Shown here: positions 37,728-45,530 of the stretch, piece after piece
Numbering within the stretch: the first letter of the stretch is position 1
How the letters are laid out: the number at the start of each line of letters is the position of its first letter
Assembly (NCBI GenBank): GCA_047605205.1
Contig: JASGGE010000001.1
Coordinates: forward strand, 78,352-142,351
Direction of reading: 5' to 3'
From: Siphonobacter sp047605205
Lineage (GTDB): Bacteria; Bacteroidota; Bacteroidia; Cytophagales; Spirosomataceae
DNA length: 64,000 bases
Position numbers and translations under genes: made by a program
Notes under the pieces: generated by a model
Database searches by the model: none
Told to the model about the DNA's origin: nothing
Seen by the model: only the letters and a program-made list of their open reading frames with translations

Positions 37728-38804
37728 ATGAAAAAAATAAGCACTACCATGCTGATAGCTGGGGCTCTTTATACTACCGCATGGGCACAAAAATTAGAAG
37801 AAGTGGTTTCTTTTGGTAAATACCAGCCCATTGGAGTTAGCGTTTCAAAACAGCGTTTGTTTGTGGGCTTTCCGCACCGGGAGCCTTTTTTATATGGTTT
37901 AACCGAAATTGTGAAAGGAGAGCGGCTTCCGTATCCTTCTAAAGAGTGGAATCAATTTAATCCTGATCAGTCTGATAAGCACTTTGTTAATGTACAGGAT
38001 CTATATACTGACGATCAGAATCAGCTTTGGGTGTTAGACTCTGCTCCGAGGGGTGGAGCTGCCATTTTAGAAAGTACTTCGAAAGAAGGACAGTTTAAAT
38101 TAATACAAATTGATCTGGCTTCGAACCGGGTAAAGCGTATCTATTCATTTGATGATCTTCATAAAGAAAAAAGTGCTCTTAATGATGTTTGTGTTGATAC
38201 GAAACGTCAATTAGCTTATTTATCGGATCCGGGCTTACATGCGTTAATAGTGCTGGATTTAAGAACGGGGAAAAGCCGTCAGGTACTAACGGATGATGTC
38301 TCAACCAAAGCTCAGGATGGTTTTAAACTTCATCTGGACGGGAAAGATGTGGTTGATGAGCAGGGAAAGCCCTTTGTTTCGAATGTCAATGGCATAGCCC
38401 TTACGCTTGATCATAAGTATTTTTATTTTCGAGCGATTAACCAGACCAAACTATACCGGATTGAAACCCAATATCTGGCCAATGCAAGCCTTACTGACGA
38501 ACAGCTCAGGCAACACGTGGAAACAGTGGCAGAAACGGGCGTATGCCATGGCATGATTGCCGATGCAAAAGGTAATATCTATCAAACTACGTCACCCCAA
38601 CAGGCGATAACCTACGTAAGCCCAGATGGGAAACAGCACACCCTGGTAGAAGATGCCCGCCTGATCTGGCCTGATTCGCTGGGAATCAGTTCAGATGGGT
38701 ACCTTTATTTTTCCTGTTCACAAATCAACCGGCTCCCCAAATACAACCATGGGGTTGATAAGACGGAATATCCATATCGGGTTTATCGTGTAAAATTGCC
38801 ATAA
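37728..38804 (+). CDS. Exported MRJP/yellow-family (L-dopachrome tautomerase-related) protein
   Basis: This 358-residue protein has a signal peptide (TTMLIAGALYTTAWAQ) and the beta-propeller pattern of the major royal jelly/yellow family: FVGFPHREPFLYGLTEIVKG, VQDLYTDDQNQLWVLDSA, LIQIDLASNRVKRIYSF, LNDVCVDTKRQLAYLSD, GIALTLDHKYFYFRAINQTKLYRI and SLGISSDGYLYFSCSQINR. Bacterial members are secreted six-bladed propellers of poorly known function, related to SMP-30-like lactonases. It follows the broken reductase by 54 nt on the same strand. Co-transcription is possible, but a shared pathway is not evident. Confidence 0.85.
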   Translation: MKKISTTMLIAGALYTTAWAQKLEEVVSFGKYQPIGVSVSKQRLFVGFPHREPFLYGLTEIVKGERLPYPSKEWNQFNPDQSDKHFVNVQDLYTDDQNQLWVLDSAPRGGAAILESTSKEGQFKLIQIDLASNRVKRIYSFDDLHKEKSALNDVCVDTKRQLAYLSDPGLHALIVLDLRTGKSRQVLTDDVSTKAQDGFKLHLDGKDVVDEQGKPFVSNVNGIALTLDHKYFYFRAINQTKLYRIETQYLANASLTDEQLRQHVETVAETGVCHGMIADAKGNIYQTTSPQQAITYVSPDGKQHTLVEDARLIWPDSLGISSDGYLYFSCSQINRLPKYNHGVDKTEYPYRVYRVKLP

Positions 38805-39107
38805 TACATTTCGCGGCTGATTTTGCAAATGAAATAAATCTGTTATTTTATTGATAATCAGTATGTTAATCCGAAAATATATTCAAATTAATCTTTGCCA
38901 GATATTTTTACTAATCAGTCAGAAAGAGCATCCTCTCATCTTAGGGAAGCTTTTTTAATCAGGGATTGGGATCAGGATACTGACGGAAAGGGCGTTCCAG
39001 GAGCTTAAAAAATTCGGAAGAATTCAAGCAAATCAGGACGTTTAGAAACCACAGCAAATAATGCGGCTTCATTTGTGGTTCCGTAAGGATAGCCATCGGT
39101 AAAAGAA
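38805..39107. other. Intergenic region with a possible coding remnant on the minus strand
   Basis: The left 190 bases are AT-rich and featureless. On the minus strand, from about 39110 down to 39005, one frame reads ICNSFTDGYPYGTTNEA and then drifts. This vaguely resembles the GGPYPATT block near the C-terminus of alpha-ketoglutarate semialdehyde dehydrogenases. After a stop and a frame change, RPF-RQYPD-like residues follow, again similar to the family tail. The match is by eye and weak. Confidence 0.25.
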
Positions 39108-39968
39108 TTACAAATGGTAGGTGTGAAGGTATTCGCTTGGTGAACGATTGACAATGGCTTTGAACTGACGGTTGAAATTAGACATATTCGTAAAGCCACA
39201 AACAATGGCTATCTGGCTAATGGGAAGATTCGATTCCCGTAAGAGCCGACAGGCGTTTTCGATTCGAACTTCATTTAATAATTGTGAGAAGTTTTTACGG
39301 GTATGTTGTTTAAAAAAGCGACAGAAAGCACCTGGGGTTAAGTTAGCCACACTGGCAATTTCTGCCAGGGATATGGCGTTGCCGTAATTCTGAAAAAGGT
39401 AACTAAAAATACGTTCAAGTCGCCGGTGATCATCCGGGCGGCTAGGCCGCTCATAAGCGGTGTGTGATAACAATTGTCGCCGGGTATTCATAACCATTTC
39501 GTCAAGAACTTCCAGCAGAAATAAAGCCTGTTTAAAAGGGCGTTCTCCCTTAAGCTGTTCAAATCCCTCTAGTAAATGTTCCTGAGCGGGTATTCTAATT
39601 CCGTGGCGGGCTTCCTGAAATAACTCCCGCAAATGGGTCATTTCCGGGAAGGCAAACAGGTGTTTTTCAAAAATATCTGGTAAAAAATACATGGAATGCG
39701 AAACCGACCGGATAATCTGCTCTTCGCCTGCGTAAGGAGGCGTACTTCGAAGCACATGCGGGACATTACTGCCGAGAAGCAATAAGTCGCCGGGTTGAAA
39801 TCGATCTATTCGGTCGCCTACAATGAGCGTTCCTTCTCCTTTTTCAACTAAGGTTAGCTGGAGTTCAGGATGAAAATGAAGCTGGCCATAAAAGACCGAT
39901 CCTTCGTCTTTCTGGAGCCGGAACGAACGCTGGCCTACTTGCGGTACGCGGAATAAAAGTGGCTTCAT
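39108..39968 (-). CDS. AraC-family regulator of the hydroxyproline cluster
   Basis: The start is placed at the ATG at 39968 (MKPLLFRVPQVG), because the longer in-frame extension to 40106 overlaps the next gene's start and has no conserved features. The 286-residue product has a cupin sensing domain (LHFHPELQLTLVEKGEGTLIVGDRIDRFQPGDLLLLGSNVPHVL) and a C-terminal double helix-turn-helix (ISLAEIASVANLTPGAFCRFFKQHT, then LPISQIAIVCGFTNMSNFNRQFKAIVNRSP). It is divergent from the deaminase-epimerase-oxidoreductase genes, 136 bp between starts, and is their probable activator. Confidence 0.88.
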   Translation of the reverse strand: MKPLLFRVPQVGQRSFRLQKDEGSVFYGQLHFHPELQLTLVEKGEGTLIVGDRIDRFQPGDLLLLGSNVPHVLRSTPPYAGEEQIIRSVSHSMYFLPDIFEKHLFAFPEMTHLRELFQEARHGIRIPAQEHLLEGFEQLKGERPFKQALFLLEVLDEMVMNTRRQLLSHTAYERPSRPDDHRRLERIFSYLFQNYGNAISLAEIASVANLTPGAFCRFFKQHTRKNFSQLLNEVRIENACRLLRESNLPISQIAIVCGFTNMSNFNRQFKAIVNRSPSEYLHTYHL

Positions 39969-40104
39969 TGGTAGGTAGTTCGAATGATTAAGGCCATTCT
40001 GTTCTAAAAGTAGTGAAGAAAGTATTAAAGCTAAGCAATGGGTGCTGGGCAGAACCGGAAATAGTTGCCGATTTTTGATACATCGAACCAAAACCCATTT
40101 GACC

Positions 40105-41022
40105 ATGAATGTGGCCGTTAGCTGGCAGGGCGTGTATCCTGCTCTATTGACTCCTTTTACTGCCGAAGACGAACTGGACTTAGATCTTTTTGAGAAGAAT
40201 TTGCGTACTCAACTCGAAGCAGGCGTTTCGGGGTTTATCATTGGTGGCTCATTGGGAGAAGCCAGTACGATTACTCGTGCTGAAAAAATTGCTCTGCTCG
40301 AACGGGCTCTCACGGTTAGTGCCGGGCAGGTTCCTGTTATTGTTAATGTAGCCGAACAGGCTACCCGCGAAGCCATTGCGTGTGCCCAGGAAGCAGAAGC
40401 ACACGGAGCGGATGGCTTAATGTTGTTGCCTCCGATGCGATATTATGCCGACTCGCGGGAAACCGTTACTTTTTTTAAGGCAGTGGCTAAAGCTACTTCG
40501 CTACCAATTATGCTGTATAATAATCCGGTTGACTATAAAATTCTGACGACAATCGATATGTTAACAGAACTGGCTGAATTACCAAACATTCAAGCCATTA
40601 AGGAATCGACTCGTGATCTGACGAATATCATTCGGACGCATAATGCCCTGGGAAACCGCTATAAAATCATGGGTGGGGTAGACACCCTTATTGTGGAATC
40701 TATTGTTTTGGGTGCCGACGGCTTAGTGGGTGGGTTAGTTGATGCATTTCCGCAGGAAACGGTAACACTCTTTAATTTAACCAAGGCAGGGCAACTCACC
40801 GAAGCCATGGAAATTTACCGCTGGTTTATGCCCCTGCTTGAACTGGATATTCACCCAAAACTGGTTCAAAATATCAAATTGGCGGCCACTGCCACAGGAA
40901 TTGGCTCGGAATACGTACGAGCTCCCCGCTTGCCCTTAATCGGCGAAGAGCGGGCTCGTGTGCAAGCCATGATAGACAAGGCTCTTGCCACGCGTCCTAC
41001 GTTGTCCACAGCAAGTTTGTAA
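40105..41022 (+). CDS. DapA-family lyase, probable pyrroline-4-hydroxy-2-carboxylate deaminase
   Basis: The start is the ATG at 40105, giving 305 residues, the usual length of the DapA/NanA family; the in-frame extension to 40042 lacks conservation. Schiff-base lysine is K166 in IQAIKESTRDL and the catalytic tyrosine is Y138 in LYNNPVDY. The phosphate/carboxylate loop GGSLGEASTIT replaces the DapA GTTGE loop. In hydroxyproline-degradation clusters a DapA paralogue converts pyrroline-4-hydroxy-2-carboxylate to alpha-ketoglutarate semialdehyde. The following 4-hydroxyproline epimerase and FAD oxidoreductase make this assignment much more likely than lysine biosynthesis, but it rests on context. 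Confidence 0.85.
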   Translation: MNVAVSWQGVYPALLTPFTAEDELDLDLFEKNLRTQLEAGVSGFIIGGSLGEASTITRAEKIALLERALTVSAGQVPVIVNVAEQATREAIACAQEAEAHGADGLMLLPPMRYYADSRETVTFFKAVAKATSLPIMLYNNPVDYKILTTIDMLTELAELPNIQAIKESTRDLTNIIRTHNALGNRYKIMGGVDTLIVESIVLGADGLVGGLVDAFPQETVTLFNLTKAGQLTEAMEIYRWFMPLLELDIHPKLVQNIKLAATATGIGSEYVRAPRLPLIGEERARVQAMIDKALATRPTLSTASL

Positions 41023-41041
41023 GCGGCGATTCTCATTCATT

Positions 41042-42049
41042 ATGTCATCTACTTATCCATTTTTTTGCATTGATGCTCATACCTGTGGCAACCCAGTGCG
41101 GGTGGTTACGGGGGGAAGTATTCCGAATTTACAAGGGACTTCCATGAGTGAAAAGCGGCAGCATTTTCTGGCAGAATACGACTGGATTCGGAAAGGGCTT
41201 ATGTACGAGCCCCGAGGCCATGATATGATGTCGGGAAGTATTCTTTATCCGCCCATTGATCCGGCAAATGATGCAGGCGTGTTGTTCATTGAAACCTCTG
41301 GTTGCCTGCCCATGTGCGGGCATGGTACAATCGGAACCGTTACTGTAGCCATCGAACAGAATCTGATTCGCCCCAAAACACCTGGTTTGTTACGGCTGGA
41401 AGTTCCTGCGGGACTCGTACAGGCCGAATACACACAGGAAGGCCGGAAGGTAACGTCGGTCAAGATTACCAATATCGCCTCTTATCTGGCAGCCGAAGCT
41501 CTGGCCGTAGACTGTCCGGAATTAGGCCCGCTAACCGTTGATGTGGCTTATGGTGGAAATTTTTACGCCATTGTTGACCCTCAGCCCAATTTCTCGGGAT
41601 TAGAGCATTTCACCGCAGATCAATTAATTAGTTGGTCTCGAGTACTTCGCAGGCAACTAAATGAACGCTATAGCTTCATTCATCCACAAAATGATACTAT
41701 TCGGGGCTTGAGTCATTTGCTTTGGACGGGTAAACCATTAAAAGAAGCCTCGACAGCTCGCAATGCCGTTTTCTACGGCGATAAAGCTATTGATCGCTCG
41801 CCTTGTGGTACCGGAACGTCAGCCCGGATGGCTCAGTGGTATGCAAAAGGGCAACTCAAACCCGGCGATACCTTCGTACATGAAAGCATTATTGGGTCTA
41901 TTTTTAACGGACGCATTGAAGCCGAAACGACGCTTGCTGGTAAACCAGCCATTATTCCCAGCATTGAAGGTTGGGCAATGGTGCATGGGTATAATCACAT
42001 TTTGATCGACGAAGACGATCCCTATTGTTTTGGTTTTCAGGTAATATGA
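41042..42049 (+). CDS. 4-hydroxyproline 2-epimerase (proline racemase family)
   Basis: The start is the ATG at 41042, 19 nt after the lyase stop; an upstream in-frame start would overlap it. The 335-residue enzyme has the two catalytic cysteines of the family: C92 in LPMCGHGTIG and C255 in DRSPCGTGTSARMA. FCIDAHTCGNPVRVV at the N-terminus and RGHDMMSGSILYPP are also characteristic of the 4-hydroxyproline epimerase subgroup. It interconverts trans-4-hydroxy-L-proline and cis-4-hydroxy-D-proline. It overlaps the FAD oxidoreductase gene by 4 nt (ATGA). Together with the DapA paralogue and the oxidase it forms a near-complete hydroxyproline catabolic set. Confidence 0.9.
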   Translation: MSSTYPFFCIDAHTCGNPVRVVTGGSIPNLQGTSMSEKRQHFLAEYDWIRKGLMYEPRGHDMMSGSILYPPIDPANDAGVLFIETSGCLPMCGHGTIGTVTVAIEQNLIRPKTPGLLRLEVPAGLVQAEYTQEGRKVTSVKITNIASYLAAEALAVDCPELGPLTVDVAYGGNFYAIVDPQPNFSGLEHFTADQLISWSRVLRRQLNERYSFIHPQNDTIRGLSHLLWTGKPLKEASTARNAVFYGDKAIDRSPCGTGTSARMAQWYAKGQLKPGDTFVHESIIGSIFNGRIEAETTLAGKPAIIPSIEGWAMVHGYNHILIDEDDPYCFGFQVI

Positions 42050-43287
42050 AAAATATTGGCATTGTGGGCGGAGGCATTATGGGACTCTGCTCAGCCTATT
42101 ATCTCCAACAGGCTGGTTATCAGGTAACCATTATTGATCAGGGAAATCTGGATGATGGCTGTTCTTATGGAAATGCGGGTATGATTGTGCCGAGCCATAT
42201 TATTCCCCTGGCTCAGCCCGGTATGATTTCTAAGGGTTTGCGATGGATGCTACATTCAACGAGTCCTTTTTACGTCAAACCTCGTCTAAATGCTGAGCTA
42301 ATCCGCTGGGGCTGGTTGTTTTACAGGCATTCCACCCAAACCCACGTTGATAATAGTATTCCGGTCTTGCGAGATTTAAGTCTGTTTAGCAAAAGCCTTT
42401 ATCAGGAACTGGCCTCATCGCTTCCTTTCGGATGGTTAGAGAAAGGGCTTTTTATGCTTTATAAAACAGCCTCTGCTGAAAAGGAAATGGAACACGAAGC
42501 TCATGTAGCTAACCAGGCCGGTGTAGAAGCCCGAATACTAACGCAGGCTCAGGTGCAGGCCCTGGAACCAGAGGTAGAAGTAAGCGTTCTAGGGGGTATT
42601 CATTATCCGGGAGATGCCCACGTTACACCGCAGAAAGTAATGGAGGCTCTGCTACAGTTTTTGACTGAAAAGGGAGTAACTTTTATCCGGCAGGAGGGAG
42701 TAAAGGGTTTTTGCCAAACGGGCAGCCAGATTACGGCTATCCAGACAACTAAACAACAGATTTCCGTGGATGCTCTGGTTGTCGCAACAGGAGCCTGGTC
42801 ACCGGAAGTAGTCAAATCCCTGGGTCTGTCTTTGCCTTTACAGGGTGGAAAAGGGTATAGTATTCTGGCAAAAAAAGTAAAAAGGAATATTCAGGTTCCG
42901 GCTATTTTGCTTGAAGCCCGAGCCACTGCTACACCTATGGGTGAGGACTTACGCTTTGCCGGGACACTGGAAATTAACGGAACGGACCTATCCATTAACC
43001 CGAATCGGGTATTGGGAATTCGTCAGGCTATTCCTAATTATTATCCCGAACTTGGTCAGGAAGCAATGACTCCACAAACGGTGTGGTCTGGTTTGAGACC
43101 CTGTTCTCCCGATGGCCTCCCTTACATGGGTCGTATTCCCGGTCTGAGTAATGCTGTCCTGGCGACTGGTCATGGAATGATGGGATTAAGTTTAGGACCT
43201 GCCACGGGGAAATTAGTAGCAGAAGTTCTAGATGAAAAAAGTACAAGTCTGGACTTATCCCCGTTCCGGGTAGATCGCTTTTCGTAA
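42046..43287 (+). CDS. FAD-dependent D-amino-acid (cis-4-hydroxy-D-proline) dehydrogenase-like
   Basis: The ATG at 42046 lies in the stop of the epimerase gene. The 413-residue product begins with the Rossmann motif IGIVGGGIMGLCSAYYLQ and the acidic ribose contact in TIIDQ. It has the DAO-type second strand ALVVATGAWSPEV and the C-terminal WSGLRPCSPDGLPYMGRI and GHGMMGLSLGPATGKL typical of the DadA/hydroxyproline-dehydrogenase group. In this pathway it oxidises cis-4-hydroxy-D-proline to pyrroline-4-hydroxy-2-carboxylate, the substrate of the DapA-like deaminase. The electron acceptor is unknown. It is the last of three tightly packed genes. Confidence 0.88.
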   Translation: MKNIGIVGGGIMGLCSAYYLQQAGYQVTIIDQGNLDDGCSYGNAGMIVPSHIIPLAQPGMISKGLRWMLHSTSPFYVKPRLNAELIRWGWLFYRHSTQTHVDNSIPVLRDLSLFSKSLYQELASSLPFGWLEKGLFMLYKTASAEKEMEHEAHVANQAGVEARILTQAQVQALEPEVEVSVLGGIHYPGDAHVTPQKVMEALLQFLTEKGVTFIRQEGVKGFCQTGSQITAIQTTKQQISVDALVVATGAWSPEVVKSLGLSLPLQGGKGYSILAKKVKRNIQVPAILLEARATATPMGEDLRFAGTLEINGTDLSINPNRVLGIRQAIPNYYPELGQEAMTPQTVWSGLRPCSPDGLPYMGRIPGLSNAVLATGHGMMGLSLGPATGKLVAEVLDEKSTSLDLSPFRVDRFS

Positions 43288-43385
43288 CATTAACTAAAAA
43301 TACAATTTTATCATGTTCTGAATAAGACATGACCCCTTAACCAAAACGTTATATTGGCAGAGCGTATCTAACGACCCCATCCCTC

Positions 43386-45089
43386 ATGTCCCGTTTTTTA
43401 GGTCTTCTTTTACTGATTCCCATGCTTTCTTCTGCTCAGGGGCCCCTGAACCCGCTTGATATCAGTCAGACTATTGTTCAATATCAGGCGGATAAAGGTA
43501 GCTTACGCCGCTTTTATCAAATTGCCAACTCACCTGAACGGCGGAGCCGTTTTAAAAAGCTAGATCAGGATTATCTGGCTAGTTTGCAGAAACTTAACTT
43601 CAATCAACTAACACCTGATAATCAGGTTGATTACCTCTTACTAACGCGTGATTTAACCGAAGAAATCCGTCAGTATGAATTGGCTGATCGGGAAAGTCAA
43701 GCGATTCAGTCCTGGTTTCCCTTTTCCGAACCGATTTACGCTCTCGAAAAAAAACGGCGTAGAGGCTTAGCGATGGATTCTCAGCGATTAGCTCAGGAAT
43801 TTACGGACTGGGCCCATCAGGTTGATTCTGTTCGGATAACTTTGGATAAGGCAGGCCCAATGCAAAGCAGGTTGATAAGCCGGGCAGAAGAAACCACCAA
43901 AGGATTGCTTCAGGCCGTTAAAAGTGTATTTGATTTTTATAATGAATACGATCCTGCTTTTACCTGGTGGATGGCTAAGCCCTATCCTAAACTCAGTGAA
44001 GCCCTGATGGCTCTTTTAAAAGCGTTTCAACAAAAAAACCAGGCGGTAACACCACCTGCCGATGGCAGTGGTATTATTGGCGTGGCAGTTGGTCGCGAAG
44101 AATTAATCCGGCAGTTACAGCTCGATTATATTCCTTATTCTCCGGAAGAACTTGTCAAGATCGCCAATCAGGAATTTGCCTGGTGTGATCGGGAACTTTT
44201 AAAAGCTTCGGCTGAAATGGGTTTTGGTACAAACTGGAAAGCCGCCCAGGAAAAGGTGAAGAATAGTTACGTGCCTGCCGGGAAGCAGCCTGAACTCATC
44301 CTCAGACTTTATAATGAATCCGTTGATTTTCTTAAAAAACATGATTTAGTAAGCATACCACCACTAGCCGAAGAAACCTGGCGAATGGGGATGATGACGC
44401 CCGAGCGTCAACTCGTAAATCCTTTTTTCCTGGGTGGGGAACAGATTCTCATTTCCTATCCTACTTCTACGATGGCACATGAGGACAAGCTGATGAGTAT
44501 GCGGGGGAATAATCCACACTTTTCCCGATCGACAGTGCATCATGAACTCATTGCGGGCCATCACCTGCAAATGTTTATGAATAATAGGTATCAGACACAT
44601 CGAGCCATGTTTGATACCCCTTTCTGGATTGAAGGCTGGGCCCTTTACTGGGAAATGTTGCTTTGGGATAAAGGGTTTCCACAGTCACCTGAAGATAAAA
44701 TCGGAATGCTATTCTGGCGAATGCACCGCTGTGCCCGGATTATATTCTCCCTTAACTATCATTTAGGAAACTGGACTCCCCAACAATGTATTGATTTTCT
44801 AGTAGACCGTGTAGGTCACGAACGAGCCAATGCCGAAGGGGAAGTTCGCCGTTCATTTATTGGCGGATACGAACCACTTTATCAGTTAGCTTATATGACC
44901 GGAGGGCTACAATTCAGGGCCTTACGGAAAGAATTGGTTGAAAGTGGTAAGCTTACGGATAAACAATTCCACGATACTATTCTGAAAATGAATGAATTAC
45001 CCGTTGAATTGATTCGAGCATTGATGACCGGGCAAAAGCTAACGAAAGAGTTTAAAACCTCCTGGCGGTTTTATGATTTGCCGAAATAG
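43386..45089 (+). CDS. DUF885 exported metallopeptidase-like protein
   Basis: This 567-residue protein has a short signal peptide (GLLLLIPMLSSAQ). The DUF885 family signature is a gluzincin-like zinc motif: HHELIAGHHLQMF (about residues 379-391), followed by FWIEGWALYWEMLLWDKGF with the downstream Glu ligand. The usual HExxPGHH is HELIAGHH here, with alanine in place of proline. Such proteins are putative secreted peptidases. It lies 98 nt after the hydroxyproline genes on the same strand, so it might feed peptides to them, but this is speculative. A hairpin terminator follows. Confidence 0.85.
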   Translation: MSRFLGLLLLIPMLSSAQGPLNPLDISQTIVQYQADKGSLRRFYQIANSPERRSRFKKLDQDYLASLQKLNFNQLTPDNQVDYLLLTRDLTEEIRQYELADRESQAIQSWFPFSEPIYALEKKRRRGLAMDSQRLAQEFTDWAHQVDSVRITLDKAGPMQSRLISRAEETTKGLLQAVKSVFDFYNEYDPAFTWWMAKPYPKLSEALMALLKAFQQKNQAVTPPADGSGIIGVAVGREELIRQLQLDYIPYSPEELVKIANQEFAWCDRELLKASAEMGFGTNWKAAQEKVKNSYVPAGKQPELILRLYNESVDFLKKHDLVSIPPLAEETWRMGMMTPERQLVNPFFLGGEQILISYPTSTMAHEDKLMSMRGNNPHFSRSTVHHELIAGHHLQMFMNNRYQTHRAMFDTPFWIEGWALYWEMLLWDKGFPQSPEDKIGMLFWRMHRCARIIFSLNYHLGNWTPQQCIDFLVDRVGHERANAEGEVRRSFIGGYEPLYQLAYMTGGLQFRALRKELVESGKLTDKQFHDTILKMNELPVELIRALMTGQKLTKEFKTSWRFYDLPK

Positions 45090-45112
45090 TGATATGCCGA
45101 CTTATTATTACC

Positions 45113-45142
45113 AGGCCTGAACCATACGGTTCGGGCTTTTTT
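45113..45142 (+). terminator. Intrinsic terminator of the DUF885 gene
   Basis: A 10-bp stem with one G-T pair (aggcctgaacc with ggttcgggctt), a 4-nt loop and a T run lies 24 nt after the stop. Confidence 0.85.
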
Positions 45143-45528
45143 ATAAACAACAAAAAAGAGTCTAAACCAATATGGTCTAGCCTCTAAGGTTTAATTCTTA
45201 ATCCAAAAAAACATGAGGGTTAACACCCGTAGGTCTTTAACCAAAAGCTATGCTGGCTGTAGTGTTGGCATAATAATAACAGATAAGTTTCGGTTTGGGA
45301 AGAATCAATAAAAAACAGAATGGGAATGCCCATTTATACTTTTTGTTTGATTTTACTATAAAGGTAATGTAAGAAATTTTCTTATACAATGTTTTGATAT
45401 GAATTATTTACCAGAATTTTATATTGTCATAAATGATTAATGTGAAATAATATTTTATTTATATATTTTTTTAAAAACGCATATACTGTGCGGTTGAACT
45501 CATAAATTCAACCGCACAGTATATGCGT
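45143..45528. other. AT-rich gap ending in a large hairpin
   Basis: No ORF is supported in these bases between two convergent transcription units. The right end carries the GH127 operon terminator. Confidence 0.4.
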
Positions 45529-45530
45529 TT
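45475..45530 (-). terminator. Perfect 24-bp hairpin at the end of the GH127 operon
   Basis: Bases 45475-45498 are the exact reverse complement of 45507-45530, leaving an 8-nt loop. The arm reaches into the stop codon of the minus-strand gene. On the minus strand the hairpin is followed by T/A-rich DNA, so it is a likely terminator. Confidence 0.8.

Noticed and set aside
40105..41022. dapA of lysine biosynthesis
   Set aside because: The GTTGE loop is replaced and the gene is packed with hydroxyproline epimerase and dehydrogenase genes and an AraC regulator.
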